From Oscillospiraceae bacterium (GTDB lineage: Bacteria > Bacillota > Clostridia > Oscillospirales > Ruminococcaceae), in NCBI GenBank assembly GCA_022768245.1, contig JALEMR010000017.1, positions 1-35,629 of the forward strand: a stretch of DNA of 35,629 bases, in the 5' to 3' direction. Shown in pieces: positions 7,890 through 14,370 of this stretch (positions are counted from its first letter, which is position 1; each line of letters begins with the position of its first letter). The notes beneath the pieces are model-generated. The model was given only the letters and a program-made list of their open reading frames with translations. It had not been told where the DNA came from and ran no database searches. A program made the position numbers and the translations under genes.

Positions 7890-9298
7890 TATCTTTCACC
7901 TCCGTACAGCTTGACGTTTCTGAACGCCTTGAACTTGGATATGGACGAAAGCATCAGGTGGGAGCATACAACTCCGAAGAACAGGTTCAGAACAGTACCT
8001 GTCAGCAGAGTATAGCCGAAGGAGTAGATAGTACCTGCGGTAGAGGGACCGAACATGAAGAATACGAAGCTCAGTACCTTTGCAAAGAAGCTGTCGGGAG
8101 TACCGAAAGCTCCCATAAGGATTATCGCAACGAGTATCATGGTGACGTTTCCGTCGACAATAGCGGAGAGAGCGTTCTTGTAGCCCACTTCGACAGCGCC
8201 GTCGAGGGTTTTGCCCTTGTTTATCTCCTCCTTGATTCGCTCGAAGGTGATAACGTTGGCGTCAACGCCCATGCCGACAGCAAGGATGATACCTGCGATA
8301 CCGGGGATAGTGAGGATAGAGCTGTTCATGAAGCCGAAATATCCCGATACCACTGCGAGAGTACCTGCCACCTGACCGATAAGTGCGATATCGGCAACCA
8401 GACCGGGCAGACGGTATACGATTATCATGAATACCGCGATAACAGCAAATGCAATGATACCTGCGATGATCATGGCATTGAGAGCGCCTGTTCCCATCAT
8501 GGGAGAAATGGTGGAGAAGCTCGAAGTTTCAAGCTTGAAGGGCAGTGCGCCCGAGTTTATCTTATCTGCGAGAGACTTTGCGCTGTCCGCGTCAAAGCTG
8601 CCGGTGATGGTGGCATTTCCCGAGGGGATAGCCTCGTTTACAGTAGGAGCGGATATCATGGTATCGTCCATCCAGATAGAGATGCAGTCCTGAGTCTCGG
8701 CAAGTCTTGCAGTTGCCTCGGCGAATTTGGAGGTACCCTCATCGGTAAGCTCCAGAGCTACTACCCACTGACCTGTGCCGTTCTGGGTGGAAGCGTTCTG
8801 ATAAGCCGCATACGCCTTGGAAACGTCCTTACCCTCAAGGATAACAGTCTCTGCGGTAACGCCCGAAGGCTTGTTGAGCTCGTCCCTCTCGTCGCCCTCG
8901 CGGAAGGTCAGAGCCGCAGTTTCGCCCAGCTCCTTAACGGCAGCCTGGGGGTCGAAGTCGGTCTCGTCCTCCTTCCAGGGGAAACGGACGATGATACGGT
9001 CGTTGTTGTAGTCGATATACGATTCGTAGTCGGTGATGCCCAGATTTATCATACGCTGAACGATGACCTCCTTGGCGGAGTCAAGCTGGGAATCCTCGGC
9101 GTCGAAGCCCTCGGGAGGAGTAAAGGTAACGTCCACGCCGCCCTTTATGTCGATGCCGAAACGGATATTGTCCACGCCCTTGATGTAAACCTTGGTCATA
9201 TCACCGTAATGTGTGCTGAAGCCGACAATGACCGAAGAGGCAAATGCCAGAATCAGAATCAGAACGATGAAAAAAACAGGTTTTTTGACCCTTTTCAC
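7889..9298 (-). CDS. secD: Protein translocase subunit SecD
   Basis: SecD is the partner of SecF in the export motor. This 469-residue form is short like other Firmicutes SecD proteins. It has a first transmembrane helix (about 7-27), FGIDIKGGVDVTF near 47-59, and the P1 head region to about residue 265. Five C-terminal helices include GMGVDANVITFERIKEEI, the characteristic SecD TM4 motif. Translation starts at GTG (9296-9298). The best SD match (AAAGGA) is about 12 bases upstream, so initiation may be modest. It is the first gene of a two-gene operon driven by the consensus promoter at 9368-9396. No yajC is adjacent. Confidence 0.96.
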   Translation of the reverse strand: MKRVKKPVFFIVLILILAFASSVIVGFSTHYGDMTKVYIKGVDNIRFGIDIKGGVDVTFTPPEGFDAEDSQLDSAKEVIVQRMINLGITDYESYIDYNNDRIIVRFPWKEDETDFDPQAAVKELGETAALTFREGDERDELNKPSGVTAETVILEGKDVSKAYAAYQNASTQNGTGQWVVALELTDEGTSKFAEATARLAETQDCISIWMDDTMISAPTVNEAIPSGNATITGSFDADSAKSLADKINSGALPFKLETSSFSTISPMMGTGALNAMIIAGIIAFAVIAVFMIIVYRLPGLVADIALIGQVAGTLAVVSGYFGFMNSSILTIPGIAGIILAVGMGVDANVITFERIKEEINKGKTLDGAVEVGYKNALSAIVDGNVTMILVAIILMGAFGTPDSFFAKVLSFVFFMFGPSTAGTIYSFGYTLLTGTVLNLFFGVVCSHLMLSSISKFKAFRNVKLYGGER

Positions 9299-9367
9299 GC
9301 TTTAATCAATCCTTTCAATTGCTGATGAAAAATTATCACATAATGTTTATAGAACAACTATCGTAAT

Positions 9368-9396
9368 ATTATAACATACTAATTGGGCTTTGTCAA
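9368..9396 (-). promoter_or_regulatory. Consensus sigma-A promoter of secDF
   Basis: On the minus strand, TTGACA (9391-9396), a 17-base spacer and TATAAT (9368-9373) match the consensus exactly. The predicted leader is about 63 bases. Confidence 0.88.
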
Positions 9397-9488
9397 TACA
9401 CTTATTGCACAAAATCCCGCAGTATCCGACGTAAAATTCGCCATTGCCGAAACAGTATCCGAAGCATTCAGCCGATTTCCGACAATTA

Positions 9489-9517
9489 TTGACAAGGGTG
9501 ACATCGTATGGTATAAT
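9489..9517 (+). promoter_or_regulatory. Consensus promoter of the toxin-like peptide mRNA
   Basis: TTGACA (9489-9494), a 17-base spacer and TATAAT (9512-9517) are a perfect consensus. Transcription would start near 9524, about 33 bases before the start codon of the 29-residue peptide. The 9397-9488 stretch between this and the secD promoter holds only a 10-base direct repeat, CAGTATCCGA (9420-9429 and 9453-9462). Confidence 0.88.
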
Positions 9518-9547
9518 GATCCTGTCGGTTTCTTCCGCAAGGAGGAG

Positions 9548-9578
9548 GTGACAGAATTGAGTTACATAATATCTCTGG
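9548..9578 (+). repeat. Interrupted direct repeat, copy A (spans the start codon)
   Basis: Two blocks, GTGACAGAATTGA (9548-9560) and AATATCTCTGG (9568-9578), are repeated downstream at 9709-9734 with 12/13 and 11/11 matches. This copy covers the end of the SD sequence and the TTG start codon of the small peptide. An RNA transcribed leftward from copy B is therefore complementary to the peptide's ribosome binding region, as DRa/DRb are in pAD1 par. Confidence 0.85.
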
Positions 9579-9646
9579 TGATTTCTATCGCAGCAGGTAT
9601 AATCAGCCATTATATCTGCAAGTGGCTTGATAGAAATAATAAGTGA
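9557..9646 (+). CDS. 29-residue hydrophobic peptide, probable Fst-like type I toxin
   Basis: This is a TTG-started ORF of 29 codons with an excellent SD, GGAGGTGA (9544-9551), five bases before the start. Residues 3-20 are a single hydrophobic helix containing SLVIS, followed by a polar C-terminal end, CKWLDRNNK. Length, one membrane helix, the SLVI-type start of the helix and an LD-plus-charged tail resemble Fst/Ldr-type toxins; this is a pattern comparison, not a database search. It has its own consensus promoter and terminator. A convergent promoter and direct repeats predict an antisense antitoxin RNA. A longer reading frame beginning at 9383 exists, but it would start upstream of the promoter. 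An in-frame GTG at 9548 is too close to the SD. It could instead be a harmless small membrane protein. Confidence 0.75.
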   Translation: MSYIISLVISIAAGIISHYICKWLDRNNK

Positions 9647-9665
9647 GCCGATAAGCCCTAATCAG

Positions 9666-9698
9666 AACCCCCTCAGAGGAGCCATCTCTGAGGGGGTT
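9666..9698. terminator. Shared bidirectional terminator of the toxin-like locus
   Basis: A perfect 13-bp stem (AACCCCCTCAGAG at 9666-9678 pairing with 9686-9698) has a 7-base loop. It lies between two convergent promoters. T runs are short on both sides (CGTTTC rightward, CTGATT leftward), so it can serve either direction but perhaps weakly. Confidence 0.8.
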
Positions 9699-9708
9699 CG
9701 TTTCATGT

Positions 9709-9734
9709 GTGACAAAATTGAAAAATATCTCTGG
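9709..9734 (+). repeat. Interrupted direct repeat, copy B (inside the antisense RNA)
   Basis: GTGACAAAATTGA (9709-9721) and AATATCTCTGG (9724-9734) repeat the two blocks at 9548-9578. The gap between blocks is two bases here and seven in copy A. Confidence 0.85.
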
Positions 9735-9748
9735 ATTCTTCAAATATT

Positions 9749-9777
9749 ATTATACCACGATAATGATCATTTGTCAA
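9749..9777 (-). promoter_or_regulatory. Consensus promoter of the predicted antisense RNA
   Basis: On the minus strand, TTGACA (9772-9777), a 17-base spacer and TATAAT (9749-9754) match the consensus exactly. No minus-strand gene follows before secD, so it points at the small peptide gene from the opposite side. Confidence 0.87.
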
Positions 9778-9875
9778 GAGCTGTTCCGATATTTTCATAA
9801 GTGCAGCCCCATTCACCCTTTCTCCGAGGCGGAATAAGATATACTGATGAATATTCGCCAAAGGAGCTTTTGTAT

Positions 9876-10472
9876 ATGGAGCCTGCCGTATTGCTGTTTG
9901 CCGCTGCGGTATCACTGGATCTTGCCGCCGCGGCTTTTGCCATTGGCAGCGGCGGAATTAAGATACCTCATCTGTCCGCCGCCGTCATAAGCGCCGAGGG
10001 AGCGTTGTTTCTTATGCTGCCCTCGCTGTTCGGAGACGTTATCTGCGACAGTCTGAATGAAGATGTCTGCCGCATGGCAGGGAAGCTGCTCCTTGCCCTG
10101 CTCGGGATAATAATGCTCTGCAAGTACTATCTTAAGGGCAAGGGGAAGGATAAGAAATACCCTCTGTGCGTGTGTATCGACGAATCCGAAGCCGACTGCG
10201 CCGACCGCAACAGGGACTGCTTTCTGAGCTTTTCCGAAGCGGCGGTCCTCGGAGCGGGACTGTCTGCAGATTCCGCCGTTACGGGACTTTCCGCAGGGCT
10301 TGCGGGACTGACCCGCAGCGAATGCTTTGCCATGCTGATATGCGCCTTTGTTATCGGACTTATCTCCATAGAGCTTTGTTCCGCTCTGGGACGGAAGCTG
10401 TCCTCAAAGCTGAGGTTCAATACCGGCTATATCGGGGGAGCTATCCTATTGCTGCTTGCCGTGCTGATGTGA
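9876..10472 (+). CDS. MntP/YtaF-like membrane protein
   Basis: This 198-residue protein has about six transmembrane helices in two halves. The first (residues about 1-85) carries VSLDLAAAAFAIGSGGIKIP. The second (about 120-198) carries GAGLSADSAVTGLSAGLAG, a repeat of the same motif. A charged, cysteine-containing cytoplasmic loop separates them. This duplicated layout with an Asp in each half is that of MntP and the sporulation-associated protein YtaF; GIKIPHLS is closest to YtaF. A transport role (Mn2+ in MntP) is inferred from the family only. The start is set by AAAGGAGC (9860-9867) nine bases upstream; the frame is open to 9801, but the extra 25 residues look non-coding. It runs convergently into ispE with only two bases between stops and no visible terminator. 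Confidence 0.78.
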   Translation: MEPAVLLFAAAVSLDLAAAAFAIGSGGIKIPHLSAAVISAEGALFLMLPSLFGDVICDSLNEDVCRMAGKLLLALLGIIMLCKYYLKGKGKDKKYPLCVCIDESEADCADRNRDCFLSFSEAAVLGAGLSADSAVTGLSAGLAGLTRSECFAMLICAFVIGLISIELCSALGRKLSSKLRFNTGYIGGAILLLLAVLM

Positions 10473-10474
10473 CC

Positions 10475-11362
10475 TTAGTCGTTTTTTACGGCAACTCCCG
10501 CTCTTACGGGGAGTGCAGTCACTGCGAAATATCCGCTTCCTATAAGCCTGTCTGCGCAGCGGTTAGCGTCGGAGGTCTCCCTGAATATGCCGTAAACTGC
10601 GGAGCCGCTGCCCGTCATGACCGAGCATAATGCTCCCGCTTCCAGCATTATCTCCTTGATGTCCTTCACCTCGGGAAGGTCCACTGCCTGCTCGAAGATG
10701 TTTTGGCAGTAAGGCGCTATCTCCTCGATATTTCCCGAGCAGAAGGCTGCGGCGATGTCCTCGGTATCGATGGGCTGAATATCGTCCTCGTCTATCTTTT
10801 TATAAGCTGCCGCCGTGGAGACGGACTCCTTTCCCTTTGCCACAACAAAGAAGCAGTCGGGCAGATAGGAAAGCTGTCGGAGCATATCGCCCCTTCCGGT
10901 GCAGTACTGTGTTCTGCCAACAATGCAGAAGGGCACGTCCGCACCCGAATCCGAGCCGATATTGCACAGCTCCTCCGAGTCTAGCCATACGCCCGTCAGA
11001 TTGTTCAGCGCAGCCACCACTGCGGCTGCGTCGGCGCTTCCGCCGCTTAGTCCTGCCTCCATGGGGATATGCTTTTCGATGTGGATATCCACGCCGCAGC
11101 TGCCGTCTCCGCAGTATTCGAAGAAGCTGCGGACTGCTCCCGTGCAGATGTTGTCCTCGCCTGTGGGGACATTGGGGTCGGTGCAGGTTATGGTCACCCT
11201 GTCGGACTTTTCCTCGGTATCAATAGTAACGGTCACATAGTCGCAGAGGCTTATGCTCTGCATTATGCTTTCAATATCGTGATAGCTGTCCGCTCTTTTC
11301 CGCTTTACGTCAAGATAAAGATTGACCTTTGCGGGGGCGGACATCGTTATGCTCTTTTTCAT
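10475..11362 (-). CDS. ispE: 4-diphosphocytidyl-2-C-methyl-D-erythritol kinase (IspE)
   Basis: IspE phosphorylates CDP-methylerythritol, the fourth step of the MEP route to isoprenoid precursors. This 295-residue GHMP kinase has the usual family length. It shows SAPAKVNLYLDV near the N terminus, YHDIESIMQSISL, and the ATP-binding loop PMEAGLSGGSADAAA near 95-108. The C-terminal motif is SVMTGSGSAVYGIF. It lies 12 bases downstream of thiI and probably shares its transcript. AGGAGACTTTTTC precedes the ATG. Confidence 0.96.
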   Translation of the reverse strand: MKKSITMSAPAKVNLYLDVKRKRADSYHDIESIMQSISLCDYVTVTIDTEEKSDRVTITCTDPNVPTGEDNICTGAVRSFFEYCGDGSCGVDIHIEKHIPMEAGLSGGSADAAAVVAALNNLTGVWLDSEELCNIGSDSGADVPFCIVGRTQYCTGRGDMLRQLSYLPDCFFVVAKGKESVSTAAAYKKIDEDDIQPIDTEDIAAAFCSGNIEEIAPYCQNIFEQAVDLPEVKDIKEIMLEAGALCSVMTGSGSAVYGIFRETSDANRCADRLIGSGYFAVTALPVRAGVAVKND

Positions 11363-11374
11363 GAAAAAGTCTCC

Positions 11375-12565
11375 TCAGTTCAGGATTTTTATATGCTTGC
11401 GCTCGGTGTTTTCCGTGGCTTCGGCGAGAAGGGGCTCAAAGTCGAAGGCAGCGATCGCCTGACGGATAAGCTCCGCCGTAGGACGTGTTTTCGGGTGCTT
11501 GGGAGTGAATACCGTGCAGCAGTCCTCGTAGGGCTCGATGGATATATCAAAGGTATCTATCTTCCGCGCGGTTATGGTTATCTCGCTCTTGTCCATGCCG
11601 ATGACGGGTCGGAAAATGGGCATTCTGCTGAAGGAATCGGTGCATACGAGAGCGTCCATGGTCTGGGACGCTACCTGTCCCACGCTTTCGCCCGTGATGA
11701 GAGCCTGCATGCCCTCACGCTCGGCTATGCGCTGGGCTATCTCTATCATGAGACAGCGCATGATGACGGTGAAAAGCTCTTCGGGGCAGTTATCCCTGAT
11801 AGCCTCCTGAATGCGTGTGAAGGGCACGCAGTAGAACTCCATATCACCGCAGTAGGGGGTTATCTTCTCGCAGAGACGCTCCACCTTGATGCGTGCGCGG
11901 TCGGAGGTGTAAGGGGGAGAAACGTAATGTATGGCGGAGACCTTCACTCCGCGCTTTGCCATCATATAGCCTGCCACGGGGCTGTCTATCCCTCCCGAGA
12001 GCATAAGCAGCGCCTTTCCCGAGGTGCCCACGGGGATACCGCCCGCAGCGGGCTTGTTGCCTGTGTGGATATAGGCGTTCTTGTCGCGTATCTCGATGTT
12101 AACAGTCACCTGGGGCTCGTGGATATCCACCGACAGCCATGGACAGCGCTCCATGATATATCCGCCCAGCTCGGCGCATATCTCGGGGGATTTCATGGGA
12201 TAGCGCTTGTCGGAGCGTTTGGCACTCACTTTGAAGGTGCGTGCGGTTTCAAGCTCGGGGCCGCAGTATTCCAGAGCGTCGGCGCAGAGCTTGTCAAAAT
12301 CGCCCTTTTCTGCGATCATGGCGCGGCAGACAGCGTTTGCTCCGAAAACCTTGGAGGCGCGGCTGAATGCCTCGTCGAAGTCGATACCGTCCTCGGCGGG
12401 CTCGGCGTATATCATGGACTGGGAGCTTGTGTAATTGAATTTTCCCAGCGGTTTAAGGCGGTAGCGGAGATTCTTGATAAAAGCATCTTCAAAGGTGCGG
12501 CGGTTGAGCCCCTTAAGAGCAATTTCGCCCTCTTTGAGCAGGATAATTTCCTTTACGTTTTCCAT
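11375..12565 (-). CDS. thiI: tRNA 4-thiouridine sulfurtransferase (ThiI)
   Basis: ThiI uses ATP to activate U8 of tRNA for conversion to 4-thiouridine. In many bacteria it also provides sulfur for thiamine thiazole synthesis. The 396-residue protein has the N-terminal ferredoxin-like and THUMP domains (about 1-165) and the PP-loop domain with the signature LMLSGGIDSPVAGYMMAKRG near 190. ITGESVGQVASQT follows later. It ends at about the length of Firmicutes forms, so it lacks the C-terminal rhodanese domain of E. coli ThiI and would need a sulfur donor encoded elsewhere. No IscS/NifZ-type gene is adjacent. GGAAGGAC precedes the ATG. It is the first gene of a thiI-ispE pair; no clear promoter was seen upstream. 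Confidence 0.95.
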   Translation of the reverse strand: MENVKEIILLKEGEIALKGLNRRTFEDAFIKNLRYRLKPLGKFNYTSSQSMIYAEPAEDGIDFDEAFSRASKVFGANAVCRAMIAEKGDFDKLCADALEYCGPELETARTFKVSAKRSDKRYPMKSPEICAELGGYIMERCPWLSVDIHEPQVTVNIEIRDKNAYIHTGNKPAAGGIPVGTSGKALLMLSGGIDSPVAGYMMAKRGVKVSAIHYVSPPYTSDRARIKVERLCEKITPYCGDMEFYCVPFTRIQEAIRDNCPEELFTVIMRCLMIEIAQRIAEREGMQALITGESVGQVASQTMDALVCTDSFSRMPIFRPVIGMDKSEITITARKIDTFDISIEPYEDCCTVFTPKHPKTRPTAELIRQAIAAFDFEPLLAEATENTERKHIKILN

Positions 12566-12671
12566 TTCTATTATTTGTCCTTCCGTTAAAAATATTATCG
12601 CAATATGTGTATTATATCACAGTTTGGCGCAATATGCAAGAGGGAAACAATTAATAATTGAGCATTGATGA

Positions 12672-12700
12672 TTGACAATTTCGGCGGATAGGTTTATAAT
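12672..12700 (+). promoter_or_regulatory. Orphan consensus promoter
   Basis: TTGACA (12672-12677), 17 bases and TATAAT (12695-12700) form a perfect promoter, but no convincing gene follows before the next promoter at 12830. A 42-codon frame opens at TTG 12705 and stops at 12831, with no SD. The RNA could be a leader or small RNA. Confidence 0.6.
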
Positions 12701-12829
12701 AGTATTGAGGGACACATTTGTAAAGGACGACAGAGAGCCGAAGCTATGCCCGATAATGGCAGCAGGGTTTGATACGTTCTCAATGTTGTTATCATCAAAA
12801 ATTCCAATGTTACAATTCATTCCATCTGC

Positions 12830-12858
12830 TTGACTTTTTCAAATAATTAGTGTATACT
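12830..12858 (+). promoter_or_regulatory. Upstream member of a duplicated promoter pair
   Basis: TTGACT (12830-12835), 17 bases, TATACT (12853-12858). With flanks it is nearly the same as the promoter at 12959-12987. Between the two lie possible stems (ATTCCGCG with CGCGGAAT; GGGG-CGT-CCCC at about 12944-12954 followed by TTTTT), which may act as an attenuator. Confidence 0.6.
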
Positions 12859-12958
12859 AAAATAACGAACGAGCAAAAAAAACGACATTCCGCGGGAATA
12901 CAGAAGTTTTTCAGATAAACCGTCAACGCGGAATTCGCCTGCCGGGGCGTCCCCCCGC

Positions 12959-12987
12959 TTGACTTTTTCGAAAAAATAATATATACT
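12959..12987 (+). promoter_or_regulatory. Proximal promoter of the 2-hydroxyacyl-CoA dehydratase-family gene
   Basis: TTGACT (12959-12964), 17 bases, TATACT (12982-12987), with the same CTTGACTTTTTC core as the promoter 129 bases upstream. The leader to the start codon at 13067 is about 70 bases. Confidence 0.7.
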
Positions 12988-13066
12988 ATATAAGTGAACG
13001 TTAAATAGAAAAGTACTATGTACTATGTACCGGGTACTAAACTACCGGAAAGGACTAAATTCAATA

Positions 13067-14311
13067 ATGGCAGAGCTTGTTTATAACAGTCAGGGAAGAC
13101 TGCTTTTTACCGAGGAGATGCGGAAAGAGTATACTATCCTTATCCCGCAGATGCTCCCTATCCATTTCAGATTCTTAGAGAGGATATTCAATAATCACGG
13201 CTATAAGGTGGAGCTTCTCACCACAACGGGCAGACGTATCGTGGACGAGGGGCTTTCACTGGTACATAACGATACCTGCTATCCTGCGCTGCTCACCACG
13301 GGTCAGATGATAGACGCCCTTAAGTCGGGCAAGTACGACATCAACAAGACTGCTCTTATGATGATACAGTCGGGCGGCGGCTGCCGTGCTTCGAATTATA
13401 TCCACCTTATCAGAAAGGCGCTCAAACAGTGCGGCATGGAACAGGTGCCTGTTATCTCGCTGAATCTGGCGGGACTTGAAAAGAATCCCGGATTTAAGAT
13501 CACTCCCATGCTTCTCCGCGACCTGATAACCGCTATCTGCTATGCGGATCTGCTTATGCTGATATCCAATCAGGTGCGTCCCTACGAGCTTAACAAGGGC
13601 GATACCGACAAGCGCCTCGATTACTGGATAGACGAGCTTGACCGTCAGAATTTCAGTCTGACCAAATACGACAAGGTGGCAAGGGATATCGTCAAGGACT
13701 TCGAAAATATCCCCTACGACCCCAACAGAGACGTTGTCCGCGTGGGCGTTGTGGGCGAGATATACATCAAATATTCGCCGCTGGGCAATAACGACCTGAA
13801 TAAATTCCTTGAATCCGAGGGCTGCGAGGTGTACTCCCCGGGACTTATCGACTTCCTTATCTTCATGAGCGACCACCACATCGTGGAGACCGAAATGTAT
13901 CACGTGAGATACAAGAAATACGTAGCTGCGGGAGTTGTCAAGGGATTCTTCAAGAATATGCAGAACAAGCTTATCAAAGCCGTTGAGGACAGCAGATTCT
14001 TCGGACCTTCTCCATTTGAAACAGAAAAGAAAATGGTTGAGCCCTTTATCTCCCCTGCGAACAAAATGGGCGAGGGCTGGCTGCTCACCGCCGAAATGCT
14101 GGACATGATAGAAATGGGCATAAATAACATAGTCTGTGCACAGCCCTTCGGCTGTCTGCCCAACCATATCATCGGAAAGGGCATGGTGCGGAAAATTCGT
14201 CAGACTTATCCTCAGGCGAACATCGTCCCCATAGACTACGACCCCGGTGCCACAAAGGTAAATCAGGAAAACCGCATCAAGCTCATGCTCGCAGCGGCAA
14301 GAAACAATTGA
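13067..14311 (+). CDS. 2-hydroxyacyl-CoA dehydratase-family protein
   Basis: This 414-residue protein matches the 2-hydroxyglutaryl-CoA dehydratase D-like/activase-associated family. Conserved cysteine motifs include NDTCYPALLTTGQ, QSGGGCRASNYI and CAQPFGCLPNHI, which could hold an iron-sulfur cluster. Classical dehydratases need two such subunits plus an ATP-dependent activator; none of these lies in the window. In many Clostridia, homologues are the C-terminal part of a giant activase fusion or its split partner, so its reaction cannot be named. The start chosen is ATG 13067, after GGAAAGGA 13 bases upstream. The frame is open to an ATG at 13025 that has a poorer ribosome site. It is a single-gene unit with duplicated promoters and its own terminator. 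Confidence 0.8.
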   Translation: MAELVYNSQGRLLFTEEMRKEYTILIPQMLPIHFRFLERIFNNHGYKVELLTTTGRRIVDEGLSLVHNDTCYPALLTTGQMIDALKSGKYDINKTALMMIQSGGGCRASNYIHLIRKALKQCGMEQVPVISLNLAGLEKNPGFKITPMLLRDLITAICYADLLMLISNQVRPYELNKGDTDKRLDYWIDELDRQNFSLTKYDKVARDIVKDFENIPYDPNRDVVRVGVVGEIYIKYSPLGNNDLNKFLESEGCEVYSPGLIDFLIFMSDHHIVETEMYHVRYKKYVAAGVVKGFFKNMQNKLIKAVEDSRFFGPSPFETEKKMVEPFISPANKMGEGWLLTAEMLDMIEMGINNIVCAQPFGCLPNHIIGKGMVRKIRQTYPQANIVPIDYDPGATKVNQENRIKLMLAAARNN

Positions 14312-14324
14312 TAATTAATAGAAA

Positions 14325-14368
14325 AGCCCTCCGGACAGATTGGAAAAGTCTGTCGGAGGGCTGTTTTT
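14325..14368. terminator. Bidirectional terminator
   Basis: AGCCCTCCGGACAGA (14325-14339) pairs with TCTGTCGGAGGGCT (14349-14362), with one bulge. GTTTTT follows on the + strand and TTTTC on the minus strand. It closes both the + gene ending at 14311 and the ABC permease gene. Confidence 0.88.
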
Positions 14369-14370
14369 AA

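Larger units (their letters stand above)
9666..9742 (-). ncRNA. Predicted antisense antitoxin RNA (RNAII-like)
   Basis: From the minus-strand consensus promoter at 9749-9777, transcription should start near 9742 and run to the hairpin at 9666-9698, giving about 75 nt. The 5' part contains the complement of repeat copy B (9709-9734), so it can pair with the peptide mRNA over its SD and start codon. The 3' hairpin is shared with that mRNA. This is the RNAI/RNAII arrangement of the Fst par system. The RNA itself is inferred from promoter, repeat and terminator positions. Confidence 0.68.

Noticed and set aside
7958-9325. Long + strand frame opposite secD
   Set aside because: It mirrors secD, is rich in Ser/Gly/His with no recognisable domain, and has no ribosome site.
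9383-9556. N-terminal extension of the small hydrophobic peptide to 87 residues
   Set aside because: It begins upstream of the consensus promoter at 9489-9517, has no SD, and crosses the secD promoter region.
9801-9875. Upstream start for the YtaF-like gene
   Set aside because: No SD precedes it, and the added residues do not fit the membrane family; AAAGGAGC fits the ATG at 9876.
11069-12589. Long + strand frame opposite ispE and thiI
   Set aside because: The opposite strand encodes two well-conserved enzymes across the same interval.
12705-12833. 42-codon frame after the orphan promoter
   Set aside because: It starts at TTG almost at the predicted transcript start without SD, and no family was recognised.
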